From NCBI GenBank assembly GCA_020848615.1, contig JADLHW010000036.1, forward strand, positions 1 through 64,000: a stretch of DNA of 64,000 nucleotides, given 5' to 3'. The position numbers were made by a program, and so were the translations under genes. Every line of letters starts with the position of its first letter. Within the stretch, counting starts at the first letter, position 1. Shown here piece after piece: positions 26,348 through 36,320 of the stretch. The notes beneath the pieces are model-generated. The model saw nothing but the letters and a program-made list of their open reading frames with translations. It ran no database searches and was not told the origin of the DNA. This stretch comes from Thermoleophilia bacterium. Lineage in GTDB: Bacteria; Actinomycetota; Thermoleophilia; Miltoncostaeales; Miltoncostaeaceae.

Positions 26348-26959
26348 TCAGAGGGAATGGACGGTGCCGAGCCGGATGCCGGTGACGGGGACGTAGCGCG
26401 GGGCGCCTGCGCCTGCGCCTGCCTGGCGGGAATCATAGAGCGACACCCGGTCGATGGCGAACACCTGTTCGTCATCCGTGGGGAACGGTACCAGGGGGGT
26501 CGGCCGTCGGAACCGCGCGAGCGTGACATGCGCCCACGGCGGACGGTGCTCCGGCGGCCGGCCGATCGCGGCGAGGACCAGCCGCGGGCCCTCCGTGAGC
26601 AGCTCCGCCAGGCCGCCGAGGTCCTCGAGCTCCGCGGCGCACAGGGGCGACGGGCCACGCCCGGGCGTGCCGGCGAGCCGGGCGATGCGGACCGACGCCG
26701 GGCCGGTGCGGGCGCCGAGGGCCGCCACGGCCCCGGCGAGGGCGTCGCCCGCGGCGGGGTCGACACGGCCCAGGAAGCACAGCGTGACGTGCAGGTTGCC
26801 GTGCGGGACCGCCCGGCCGCCCCACCGCTCCACGGCCTCGCGCGCCAGCCCCGCGAGCCGGTCGCGCAGGCCGTCCGGTGGGTCGGCGGCCAGGAACAGG
26901 CGGTTGTCGGGGCGCAGGGCGAGGGTCACCGGTGCCACGCTACCCCGTGCCCCGGTCAC
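26348..26959 (-). CDS. thpR: RNA 2',3'-cyclic phosphodiesterase
   Basis: Two HxTx motifs: [11 protein letters not shown] and HVTLARF; adjacent to recA. Confidence 0.9.
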   Translation of the reverse strand: MTGARGSVAPVTLALRPDNRLFLAADPPDGLRDRLAGLAREAVERWGGRAVPHGNLHVTLCFLGRVDPAAGDALAGAVAALGARTGPASVRIARLAGTPGRGPSPLCAAELEDLGGLAELLTEGPRLVLAAIGRPPEHRPPWAHVTLARFRRPTPLVPFPTDDEQVFAIDRVSLYDSRQAGAGAGAPRYVPVTGIRLGTVHSL

Positions 26960-27046
26960 GGCTTCCGCACGGGGTGTCGGGAAGACGTGCCGAGATCGTC
27001 ACGGGTCCCGCCCGCAGGATGGATGCCGGATCACCGGGAGGGTCGC

Positions 27047-27052
27047 TAGGCT
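27047..27052 (+). promoter_or_regulatory. Candidate -10 (TAGGCT), 9 nt before the USP gene ATG (leaderless)
   Basis: TAGGCT-N9-ATG. Confidence 0.4.
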
Positions 27053-27061
27053 TCACCGCCG

Positions 27062-27880
27062 ATGACCGGTTACCGAAGCATCGCCGTGTGCACCGACGGC
27101 GCCACCGACTCCACGCCGGGCCTCGCCGAGGCCCGGGTGCTGCTGGCGCCGAACGGGACGCTGCGGCTGGTGCACGTGACGCGCCGGGTGCCGCTGGCCG
27201 GCGCCGGCCCCGCCCTCCCCGGCACGGACGCGCCGGACCCCGTGGAGGGCGCGCGTGCCTGGCTGGAGGGCGTCGCGGCCGCCGCGGGCGCCGAGCCGGT
27301 GCTGCTGGTGTCCGACACGCCGGCCCCGGCGGTGGCCGAATGGGCCGCCGGCAACGGCGTGGGCCTCCTGGTGGCCGCCCCCCGCAGGTCCCGCCTGGAG
27401 CGGGCGGTCCTGGGCAGCTTCACGAGCGACCTCGCCCACGGCGCGCCCTGCCCGGTGCTCATCACCCGCGCGCCGGCCGGCGACGCGTGGGGCGAGGACG
27501 GCATCGGCACCGTCGCGGCGGTCGTCGACGAGGGGCCGGCCGCGACGCTGGTGGCGCACGCCGCCCGCACCGCCGGCGGCGACCGCCTCGTGGTCGCCCA
27601 CGCCCTGGACGCCGGCATCATCGCGCGCATCGGCGGCGCCGACATGGCCGCCCCCGGGTGGCTCATCGAGCTCGCCGAGGGCGAGGACGCCGACGAGGTC
27701 GTGGTGGTCGCCGGCGGTGCCCGGGAGATGTGCGAGTGGGCGAAGGAGGCCCCCGCGGGACTCCTGGTGGTCGCGGCGCGCAATGCGCCCGGGCCCGCGC
27801 GTCTGGGGAGCTTCACCAGCGCACTCGCGGTGCACGCGCCCTGCCCGGTCCTCGTGGCGCGGGCGGCGACGGCGGTCTAG
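27062..27880 (+). CDS. Tandem universal-stress-protein-like protein (two UspA domains)
   Basis: Two repeats ending LGSFTSDLAHGAPCPVLITR and LGSFTSALAVHAPCPVLVAR. Confidence 0.75.
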   Translation: MTGYRSIAVCTDGATDSTPGLAEARVLLAPNGTLRLVHVTRRVPLAGAGPALPGTDAPDPVEGARAWLEGVAAAAGAEPVLLVSDTPAPAVAEWAAGNGVGLLVAAPRRSRLERAVLGSFTSDLAHGAPCPVLITRAPAGDAWGEDGIGTVAAVVDEGPAATLVAHAARTAGGDRLVVAHALDAGIIARIGGADMAAPGWLIELAEGEDADEVVVVAGGAREMCEWAKEAPAGLLVVAARNAPGPARLGSFTSALAVHAPCPVLVARAATAV

Positions 27881-29143
27881 TCAGGCCGTCGCCAGCCGGA
27901 CCCGCAGCAGGTGGAGGGCCTGCACGGCGGCGCGCTGGCGGATGACCTCCCGGTCGCCGCGGAACCGGTGCTCGTGCACGACCACGGCGCCGTCCGGGGC
28001 CGCGCAGCCGATGTACACGAGGCCCACGGGCTTGGCCGGGGTGCCGCCGCCCGGGCCGGCGACGCCCGTGACCGACAGGGCCCATCCGGTGCCCAGCGCT
28101 CGGCGGGCGCCCACCGCCATCGCCCGGGCGACGGGCTCGGACACGGCGCCGTCGGTGTCGAGGGCGTCCCGGGGCACGCCCAGCAGGTCCCGCTTGACAC
28201 CGTTGGCGTACGCGATGACCCCGCCGGCGAACCACTCCGACGACCCGGGGACCGCGGTGAGCCGCTCGCCGATCATCCCCCCGGTGCAGGACTCCGCGAC
28301 GGCGAGAACCTCGCGGCGGGCGGCGAGCCCCCGGCCGATCACCACCTCGACGGGGGCGCCGTCCCGGCTGAACACGGCCGCGCCGAAGGCCGCCTCGAGC
28401 CGCGCCGCCACGGCGTCGGCGCCACCGGGCACGCCGGCGTCGGCGAGGGTGAGCTCCAACTCCCCGATGCGCGCGCAGATGCCCATCCGCACGTTCCCGA
28501 GGATGCCGGTGCGCGCGTCGTCGAGCGCCTCCACCACCTGGGACTCCACCACGTCGTGGATGCGCAGCACCCGCCGGCCCTCGGCGACGCCGGTGCGGGC
28601 CAGGACGTCCCGGAGGCCCGGGTCGTGCTCGACGGCGGCGAGCCACATCGCCTGCAGCTCGCCGGGCGGCCCCGGGAGCACGAGCACCAGGGTGCCGCCC
28701 GCCTCCAGCGCGCACCCGGGGGCGGTGCCCACCGGGGGCAGCATGCGGGCCCCCACGGGGAGCGTCGCCTGCTTGCGGTCGGTCGCGTCGCGGGTCTCCT
28801 GCGAGACCAGGAACCGCGACGGGTGGCGGTCGGCGTTGCGGCCCACGAGGACGAGGGCCTCCTCGTGGAGGGCGGTGGGCACCCCCACCGCGGCGGCCAC
28901 GGCGGCCATCGTCACGTCGTCGTGGGTGATCCCGAGCCCGCCGCTGGTGACGACCAGGTCGACCTCGTCGTGGATGCGATCCCGCACCTCCGCCGCGATG
29001 TCGGCGGTGCGGTCCGGCAGCACCGTGACCCGCACCGGGTCGACCCCGCGGGCCTCGAGCCACGCGCACAGGAACGCGGCGTTGCGCTCGGTCACGCGGC
29101 CGTGCAGCACCTCGTCGCCGGTGACGACGACGGCGGCGCGCAC
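27881..29143 (-). CDS. cinA: CinA family protein (competence/damage-inducible; nicotinamide-nucleotide amidase)
   Basis: MRAAVVVTGDEVLHGRV; VVTSGGLGITHDDVT; C-terminal VAESCTGGMIGERLTAVPGSSEWFAGGVIAYAN and ALSVTGVAGPGGGTPAKPVGLVYIG. Confidence 0.95.
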   Translation of the reverse strand: MRAAVVVTGDEVLHGRVTERNAAFLCAWLEARGVDPVRVTVLPDRTADIAAEVRDRIHDEVDLVVTSGGLGITHDDVTMAAVAAAVGVPTALHEEALVLVGRNADRHPSRFLVSQETRDATDRKQATLPVGARMLPPVGTAPGCALEAGGTLVLVLPGPPGELQAMWLAAVEHDPGLRDVLARTGVAEGRRVLRIHDVVESQVVEALDDARTGILGNVRMGICARIGELELTLADAGVPGGADAVAARLEAAFGAAVFSRDGAPVEVVIGRGLAARREVLAVAESCTGGMIGERLTAVPGSSEWFAGGVIAYANGVKRDLLGVPRDALDTDGAVSEPVARAMAVGARRALGTGWALSVTGVAGPGGGTPAKPVGLVYIGCAAPDGAVVVHEHRFRGDREVIRQRAAVQALHLLRVRLATA

Positions 29144-29159
29144 CGCGCCTGCGGCGGGA

Positions 29160-29990
29160 TCAGCCGTTGCCGGCGGCCCTCGGCCCCTGGCGGGACACGA
29201 GGAAGTCCGCGGTGCCGCCCGACAGCGGGTACACCTTGTCGTTGACCTTCAGCTCCAGCCCGGCGGTGTTGGCCGCACGGAGCCAGATGGACCGGTCGAC
29301 GGCGAAGCTCTTGGTCTGCCCGGGCAGCAGGATGGCGCGGTAGACCTCGCGGCCCGCGGCGTTCTTCGCCCGCACCTCGACGTACGAGCCGTCCGCGCCG
29401 GTGCCGGAGAGCAGGATGCGGACCGCCTCCGGGCGCTCGGCCGTTGCGAGCCTGGGGTCCTGATCCTCGGTGCCCGGCGGCGAGGCGGTGACCGTGCCGG
29501 CGCCCGCGATCGTGATCTCCCGGGTGCCCTCGTTCGGGTCGCCCACCCCCATCTGCACCAGCAGCCCCACGGCCAGGACGCCGCCGATCGCGAGCCACAG
29601 CAGTTGCGCCTCGGTGCGCCGCCGGCTGGGACGGCGGGTGCCCCCACGCCGGGCGGGTGCACGCCGGCGCCCGGCGGACTCGCTGCGCGGACGTCCCGGC
29701 GCGGTGCGCCGGATGCTGGCCGACTCGGCGGGGCGCCGGGTGTCGGCGCCGTCGAACGCGCCGAACCGGGACTCGTACTCGTCGATGACGAGCTGGCCGT
29801 CCAGGTCCAGGAACTCGGCGTACGACCGCAGGAACCCGCGGATGTACGCCGGCGACGGGAGCAGGTCGAAGTGCTCGTCCTCGAGCGCGCGCAGGTACTT
29901 CGGCCGGATCTTCGTGGCCAGCTCGCACTCGGAGATGTCGAGGCCCTTGCGAAGGCGGGCCTCTCGGAGTGTGTTCCCGATTTCGAACAT
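29160..29990 (-). CDS. RodZ-like HTH/TM protein with DUF4115-type C-terminus
   Basis: MFEIGNTLREARLRKGLDISECELATKIRPKYLRALEDEHFDLLPSPAYIRGFLRSYAEFL; TM LLWLAIGGVLAVGLLVQM. Confidence 0.88.
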   Translation of the reverse strand: MFEIGNTLREARLRKGLDISECELATKIRPKYLRALEDEHFDLLPSPAYIRGFLRSYAEFLDLDGQLVIDEYESRFGAFDGADTRRPAESASIRRTAPGRPRSESAGRRRAPARRGGTRRPSRRRTEAQLLWLAIGGVLAVGLLVQMGVGDPNEGTREITIAGAGTVTASPPGTEDQDPRLATAERPEAVRILLSGTGADGSYVEVRAKNAAGREVYRAILLPGQTKSFAVDRSIWLRAANTAGLELKVNDKVYPLSGGTADFLVSRQGPRAAGNG

Positions 29991-30083
29991 GCAGAGGTGC
30001 GCCGGGCGATCCGCGCCCGGGGCACGGCCACCCTAGCCCCGGGGGTCCGGGCGTGCAACCGCCCGGACCACTATGCATGCGGA

Positions 30084-32600
30084 TCAGTCGGGAGACGTCT
30101 CCATTGCGGGCTGCGACTCGGCGGCACCGGCCCGTGACAGCAGCCGCGGCAGGTCGCCCTCGCCCACAAGGACGCTGCGCGGCTTGGAGCCGTCGTGGCC
30201 CGAAACGACGTTCATGCGCTCCATCATGTCCACCAGGCGGCCGGCCCGTGCGTAACCCACGCCGAGGCGGCGCTGCAGGAGCGACACCGACGCGGTGCCC
30301 TGCTGCACGACCAGCTCGATGGCCTTCGCGAGCATCTCGTCGGACTCGGGGTCCGGCTGCTCCACCGCCGCCTCCGGCGGACGCTCCAGCAGCTCCTGGC
30401 GCATCTCCGGGCGCCCCTGCGCGCGCCAGTGGTCGGTGATCGCCTGGATCTCCTCCTCGGAGACGTAGGCGCCCTGGAGTCGCTGCAGCCGGGAGGTGCC
30501 CACGGGCCGGAACAGCATGTCGCCGCTGCCCAGCAGGCTCTCGGCGCCGCCGGCGTCGAGGATGACGCGGGAGTCCACCTGGGACGACACCGCGAACGCC
30601 ACCCGGGACGGCACGTTCGCCTTGATCATCCCGGTGATGACGTCCGCCGACGGCCGCTGGGTGGCGAGCACCAGGTGGATGCCCACGGCGCGGCTCTTCT
30701 GGGCGAGGCGGATGATGGCGTCCTCCACCTCGGCGGGAGACACCATCATCAGGTCGGCGAGCTCGTCGATGAGCACCAGCACCGTCGGCATGGGCGGCTG
30801 CCCGGCCCTGGCGCGGGCCTCGTTCCAGTCCCGCAGGTTCCGCGCGCGGGCCAGGCCCATCAGCTCGTACCGGGTCTCCATCTCACGGACGATGTTGGTG
30901 AGCACCGCCGAGGCGTCGCGCATGTTGGTGACGACCGGGGTGAGGAGGTGCGGGATCGACTCATAGTGGTTGAGCTCCACCTTCTTCGGGTCGATCAGGA
31001 TCATCCGCAGCTCGTTCGGGCTGGAGCGCAGCAGCAGCGAGGCCAGCAGGACGTTGAGGCAGACGCTCTTGCCGGTGCCGGTGGAGCCCGCGATGAGCAG
31101 GTGGGGCATCTTCGCCAGGTCCACGTACTGGGGCTTGCCGGAGATGTCGAGCCCCAGCCAGGCCATCAGCGGACCGGAGTTCTCGGGGAACTCGCGGTAG
31201 ATGTCGCCCAGGGTGATGAGCTGGGCCTCCGGGTTCGGGACCTCGACGCCCACGGCCTGCTTGCCGGGGATCGGGGCGATGATCCGCAGCTCGTCGCGGG
31301 CGGCCAGGGCGTACGCCAGGTCGTCGCGCAGGGCGGTGACGCGGCCGACCTTGGTGCCGGGCGCCAGCTGCAGCTCGTACCGGGTCACCCGGGGTCCGCT
31401 GACGGCGTCGGAGACGGTGGCGGTGATCCCGAAGTGGCCGAGGGTCTCCTCCAGGCGGCGGGAGGTCTCGGTGATGAGCGCCCGGGGCACGCGGTTGGGC
31501 CCGCCGCTGCGACGCAGCAGGCGCACGCTGGGCCGCCGGTAGTTCGGGCGGCCGTCCTCCCCCACGCTCACGCGCCGGCGGGCCGCCGGAGCCGCCGCGG
31601 CGGCGGGCTCCTCCTCGTCCACGGGGGCGTCCACGTCGGGCGGCGGCGGGGGCAGCTCCTGCCCGTCGTCCTCCGGCACGGGCCGCTCCAGCACGGCGTC
31701 CTCGTAGGTGAGCGGCGCCTCGGCGGCGTGCTCGACGCCGGGGTCCGGCGCCGGCGCACCGGCATCGTCGTCGTCGACGCGGCCGAGTTCGTCCGCGAGG
31801 GCCGGTGAGGGCGGCAGGTGCGACGGCTCGTCGAACAGGTCCGGGAAGCTGTCGGCGCCGTCCACAAGCGAGGCGGGGTCCACCGCGCGCCGGCGGCGGA
31901 TCCCCACGACGGCGACGCCGGAGCCGGTGTCCACCGCCGATCGGACCTGCCGGGAGAACGCCTGGCCGCCGCGGATCGCGGTGAGGGTGGCCGATGCCAT
32001 GCCGCGGCCCACGCTGCGGCTCGCGGTGGCCGCGCCCCTGCCGGAGCGCCGCAGGACGTGCCCCAGCGAGGCGCCGGAGACCAGCACGGCGGAGGCGATG
32101 AGCCCCAGCGTCACCAGGATCCCGGTGCCGATCGAGCCCACCGAGTTGCCGGTGACGAAGTACACGGCCTCGCCGATGGACCCGCCGCGCGCCTGCATCA
32201 CGCGGACGGAGAACCAGTCCTCGCGGATCATCCCGCCCAGGCCGAAGCTGCCGGCGGCCAGCGCCGTGCAGACGCTCACCAGGCCGATACCGGCCCCCAG
32301 GCGCAGCGGCGCGATGCGCAGCAGGTCGTCGTCGAGGATGAGCAGCACGCCCAGCCCCACCAGGGCGAGCGGCGCGGCGACGGTGAGGCGGCCCACGCCC
32401 AGGCGCACCAGGTCCTCCAGCCAGCCGCCGATGGGCCCCGCGCCGAAGCCAAGGTAGAGCTGCGCGGCGAGGAACAGGCCCAGGCCCGCCAGGCCCATGC
32501 CCACGAGCTCGCGCACCTGGTGCGGGCTCATCGCCGGGGCGCCGCGCTTGCGCGGTGCCGGCCGGCGGGTGTTGCGGCGACGTGCGACCTGTGTGCTCAC
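30084..32600 (-). CDS. ftsK: DNA translocase FtsK/SpoIIIE
   Basis: Four N-terminal TM segments; Walker A IAGSTGTGKSVCLNVLLASLL; gamma winged helix ASVSLLQRRLGVGYARAGRLVDMMERMNVVSG; GTG start VSTQVARRR. Confidence 0.95.
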   Translation of the reverse strand: MSTQVARRRNTRRPAPRKRGAPAMSPHQVRELVGMGLAGLGLFLAAQLYLGFGAGPIGGWLEDLVRLGVGRLTVAAPLALVGLGVLLILDDDLLRIAPLRLGAGIGLVSVCTALAAGSFGLGGMIREDWFSVRVMQARGGSIGEAVYFVTGNSVGSIGTGILVTLGLIASAVLVSGASLGHVLRRSGRGAATASRSVGRGMASATLTAIRGGQAFSRQVRSAVDTGSGVAVVGIRRRRAVDPASLVDGADSFPDLFDEPSHLPPSPALADELGRVDDDDAGAPAPDPGVEHAAEAPLTYEDAVLERPVPEDDGQELPPPPPDVDAPVDEEEPAAAAAPAARRRVSVGEDGRPNYRRPSVRLLRRSGGPNRVPRALITETSRRLEETLGHFGITATVSDAVSGPRVTRYELQLAPGTKVGRVTALRDDLAYALAARDELRIIAPIPGKQAVGVEVPNPEAQLITLGDIYREFPENSGPLMAWLGLDISGKPQYVDLAKMPHLLIAGSTGTGKSVCLNVLLASLLLRSSPNELRMILIDPKKVELNHYESIPHLLTPVVTNMRDASAVLTNIVREMETRYELMGLARARNLRDWNEARARAGQPPMPTVLVLIDELADLMMVSPAEVEDAIIRLAQKSRAVGIHLVLATQRPSADVITGMIKANVPSRVAFAVSSQVDSRVILDAGGAESLLGSGDMLFRPVGTSRLQRLQGAYVSEEEIQAITDHWRAQGRPEMRQELLERPPEAAVEQPDPESDEMLAKAIELVVQQGTASVSLLQRRLGVGYARAGRLVDMMERMNVVSGHDGSKPRSVLVGEGDLPRLLSRAGAAESQPAMETSPD

Positions 32601-32692
32601 CCGACCCTCCTGCGGACGCGACGGAACGTGACTGACTGAACGCCCGCCCCCTCTCATTGGCCGGTGGGCCTCCCGTTCCTGCCGCCGCGCGG

Positions 32693-32698
32693 TAGCGT
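32693..32698 (+). promoter_or_regulatory. Candidate -10 (TAGCGT) for sodA
   Basis: gcgcggTAGCGTgacc, about 48 nt upstream of the ATG; separate SD AAAAGGAGA. Confidence 0.35.
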
Positions 32699-32746
32699 GA
32701 CCGTGGACACCGGCGTATCGGCAGAACCGAAAAGGAGACCCACAGC

Positions 32747-33355
<609 letters not shown>

Positions 33356-33364
33356 CCGGCATCC

Positions 33365-33387
33365 GGGGGCCGGCTCGCCCGGCCCCC
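33365..33387 (+). terminator. Hairpin terminator candidate after sodA
   Basis: GGGGGCCGG-CTCGC-CCGGCCCCC, 9-bp perfect stem; no T-tract. Confidence 0.55.
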
Positions 33388-33401
33388 CGGCCACTCCCCC
33401 C

Positions 33402-33821
33402 GTGACCACCTCCGGGTACTCCGGCACCCCGCTGTGGAAGAAGCTCGGGATCCGTGAGGGCGCCCGCGTCGGCCTGCTGGGCGCCCCCGACGGCGCCGAG
33501 GCGCTGCTGGAGCCGCTTCCCGCCGGGGTCCGCCTGCTGCGCCGGCTCGCCGGCGGGCTGGACGTGGCGGTGCTGTTCACGGACTCGGCGGCGCACCTGG
33601 AGCGACGGCTGCCCGCGGTGCGGGCCGCGATGACGCCGGCCGGCGGGCTGTGGGTGGCATGGCCCAAGCGCAGCTCCGGCGTCCCCACGGACCTCACCGA
33701 GGACGTGGCGCGCGACCTGGGCCTGGCGGCCGGCCTGGTCGACAACAAGGTGTGCGCGATCGACGCCACCTGGTCGGGGCTGCGGCTGGTGACGCGGCTG
33801 GCCGCCCGCCCGCGGCGCTAG
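33402..33821 (+). CDS. DUF3052-family protein
   Basis: [28 protein letters not shown]...[48 protein letters not shown]. Confidence 0.85.
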   Translation: MTTSGYSGTPLWKKLGIREGARVGLLGAPDGAEALLEPLPAGVRLLRRLAGGLDVAVLFTDSAAHLERRLPAVRAAMTPAGGLWVAWPKRSSGVPTDLTEDVARDLGLAAGLVDNKVCAIDATWSGLRLVTRLAARPRR

Positions 33822-36277
33822 GCCCCAGCGGTCGCGGGCACCGGCGGGGCGGCCTCCGCGGGCGCCGGGCGGGCGAAGTGGAAGCCCTGCCCGCAGGCGC
33901 ACCCCAGCTCGGCGAGCACATGGTGCTGCCCGGCCCGCTCCACCCCCTCGGCCACCACCTGGACCTCCAGGGTGGCGGCCAGCTGCAGCACGGCCCGCAC
34001 GATCTCCCGCGACTGGGGCTCGGAATCGACGTGCTCCACCAGCCGCCGGTCGAGCTTCATCACGTCCACCGGCAGCTCCCGCAGGCGGCCGAGGCTGCTG
34101 TGGCCGGTGCCGAAGTCGTCGATCGCGATGCGGACCCCGGCGTCCCGCAGGCGGGCCAGCTCGGCGATCGCCGCGGGACCGGCGAGGGCGAACGCCTCCT
34201 CGGTGACCTCCACCACCAGCGCCCCCGCCGGGATGTCCGCGGCGGCGACGGCCTCCGCCACCTCGTCCGCGAGCCCGGGCTCGGCGAGCGTGCCCGGCGC
34301 GACGTTCACGGTCACGCACAGCTCGTCCCAGCCGCCGGCGTCCCGCCAGGCCGCGAGCTGGGCGGTCGCGGTGCGCAGCACCCACCGGTCCAGGGCGCCG
34401 CCGAGCCCGAGCTCCTGGGCCCGCCCGATGAACTCCGAGGGCGGCACGTCCCCGCCGTCGCGCGGCCACCGCACCAGGGCCTCCATCGCCGCGACCTCCA
34501 GCCGGTCCAGGTGGAGGATGGGCTGGTACTCGAGCGCCAGCCGGCCCTGCTCGATCGCCCGGCGCAGGTCGGTGGCGGCGGTGAGGCGAGCACCGGCACG
34601 TTCCCGGATCTCCTCGTCGTGGGTGACGTGGCGGCGGCGCCCGAGCTCCTTCGCCCGGTACATCGCGGCGTCCGCGTCGCGCACCATCGACTCCGGGGTG
34701 GCGTCCGGGCCGTCCAGGGCGATGCCGATGCTCACCGTCACGAACGCCTCCGAGGTGCCGATCGCGATGGGGTCGGCGAGGGCGGCCTGCAGGCGCGTGG
34801 CCACGACCTCGGTGTCGTCGGCGGCGCCGATGCCGGTGCACACCACCACGAACTCGTCGCCGCCGAAGCGGGCGAGCATGTCGGCCGGGCGGAGGGCGGC
34901 GCGGAACCGCTGGGCCACCACTGTGAGGAGCTGGTCGCCGGCGGCGTGGCCCAGCTCGTCGTTGACGGACTTGAACTCGTCGAGGTCGCAGAACAGCACG
35001 GCGACGCGGGACGGGCCGGGGGTCGCGAGGGCCGTCGCCAGCCGGTCCTGGAACCGCGTGCGGTTCGGCAGGCCCGTGAGCTCGTCATGGGCGGCCTGGT
35101 GCTCCAGCTGCGCCTCAACCTGCCGGCGGCGGCCGATGTCGGCCGACAGGGTGTCGGCCATGCGGTCGAACGCCCCGGCCAGGAGGCCGAGCTCATCGCG
35201 GGACGGGTCGCCGACGCGCGCGGCCAGGTCGCCCCGGCTGATGGCCGTGGCCTTCTCGGTGACCCGGCGGATGCGGCCGCTCACGGACCGCGACACCAGC
35301 AGCAGCACGAGGCCGAGGATGCCCACGGTCGTCGCGAAGGCGGCGATCGCGGCCATGGTGATGCGGCGGGGCACCTCGAAGGCCTCCGACTCGTCGACCT
35401 TCACCACCAGCCGCCAGCCGGTGCCGTCGATCGGGCGCAGCGCCGCGATCACATCGGTGTTGCGGTAGTCCTGCACGCCCTCCACCAGGACGGGCGGCGT
35501 CTCGCGGATCGCCTGCACCGCGGGCGCGGAGGCGCGCACCGGGGGGATCACGGTGATGAAGCGCGTGACCTGGGTTCCCTCGGGCTGGGTCACGAACCGG
35601 GCCCCGCCGGTCGCGGGATCTCGCTGCACCAGGTGCAGGTCGGCCGTGCGGCCCAGGTCGGTGCCCGTGAGGGCCGACTCGACGGGACCCATGCCGAGCT
35701 CGGCGACCAGCACGGCCGCGGTGCGCCCGCCCACCTTCATCGCCACCGCGTGGACGTACGCGCCGCCGCCGCGCACCGGGAACGCCCGCCCCGCGAACCA
35801 CGCCCGCTGGTCACGGCGCAACGTGAGGACCGCCTCGCGGGCCGCGCCCGCCGGCGCCGCGGGACGCCCCGCCCCGCCGCGCCGCGTGCCGGCGGCCACC
35901 AGCCGCCCGCCCGGGGTCCACACCGACACCGCGCGCAGCCCGCCGCCGACCCGCACGCCGCGCAGCCGTGCGCGCAGCATGGCGCGGTTGCGCTTCGTGG
36001 GCCGCCCGAGATACCTGAGCAGCTCGCGCCGGATGCCCTGCCCGCCGGTGACCGGCGCCAGCCGGCCGGTGGCCGCGTGCAGCTGCTGCTCCACCCGGCG
36101 CACCTCGAGGTCGGCCACGACCGACAGGTGCTCGCGGGCGTCGGACCTCAGCTCGCGGGACGTGTAGGTGACCGTGGCCAGGCCGATCGCGGCCAGCACC
36201 ACGGTGCTCGCGACCCCGGCGACGAGGAATTTCTGCCGGATCGAGAAGCGGGCCGGCCGCTGGCGGAACGGGAACAT
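33818..36277 (-). CDS. Membrane GGDEF-EAL protein (extracytoplasmic sensor-HAMP-GGDEF-EAL)
   Basis: TM FLVAGVASTVVLAAIGLATV; HAMP SVSGRIRRVTEKATAISRGDLAARVG; RPADMLARFGGDEF; MEALVRW, DDFGTGHSSLGRLRELPVDVMKLDR, VVAEGVE. Confidence 0.95.
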   Translation of the reverse strand: MFPFRQRPARFSIRQKFLVAGVASTVVLAAIGLATVTYTSRELRSDAREHLSVVADLEVRRVEQQLHAATGRLAPVTGGQGIRRELLRYLGRPTKRNRAMLRARLRGVRVGGGLRAVSVWTPGGRLVAAGTRRGGAGRPAAPAGAAREAVLTLRRDQRAWFAGRAFPVRGGGAYVHAVAMKVGGRTAAVLVAELGMGPVESALTGTDLGRTADLHLVQRDPATGGARFVTQPEGTQVTRFITVIPPVRASAPAVQAIRETPPVLVEGVQDYRNTDVIAALRPIDGTGWRLVVKVDESEAFEVPRRITMAAIAAFATTVGILGLVLLLVSRSVSGRIRRVTEKATAISRGDLAARVGDPSRDELGLLAGAFDRMADTLSADIGRRRQVEAQLEHQAAHDELTGLPNRTRFQDRLATALATPGPSRVAVLFCDLDEFKSVNDELGHAAGDQLLTVVAQRFRAALRPADMLARFGGDEFVVVCTGIGAADDTEVVATRLQAALADPIAIGTSEAFVTVSIGIALDGPDATPESMVRDADAAMYRAKELGRRRHVTHDEEIRERAGARLTAATDLRRAIEQGRLALEYQPILHLDRLEVAAMEALVRWPRDGGDVPPSEFIGRAQELGLGGALDRWVLRTATAQLAAWRDAGGWDELCVTVNVAPGTLAEPGLADEVAEAVAAADIPAGALVVEVTEEAFALAGPAAIAELARLRDAGVRIAIDDFGTGHSSLGRLRELPVDVMKLDRRLVEHVDSEPQSREIVRAVLQLAATLEVQVVAEGVERAGQHHVLAELGCACGQGFHFARPAPAEAAPPVPATAGA

Positions 36278-36320
36278 GGCGGGGCCATGCTAGACCCCGC
36301 CGCGTCAACCCGAAAGTTGC

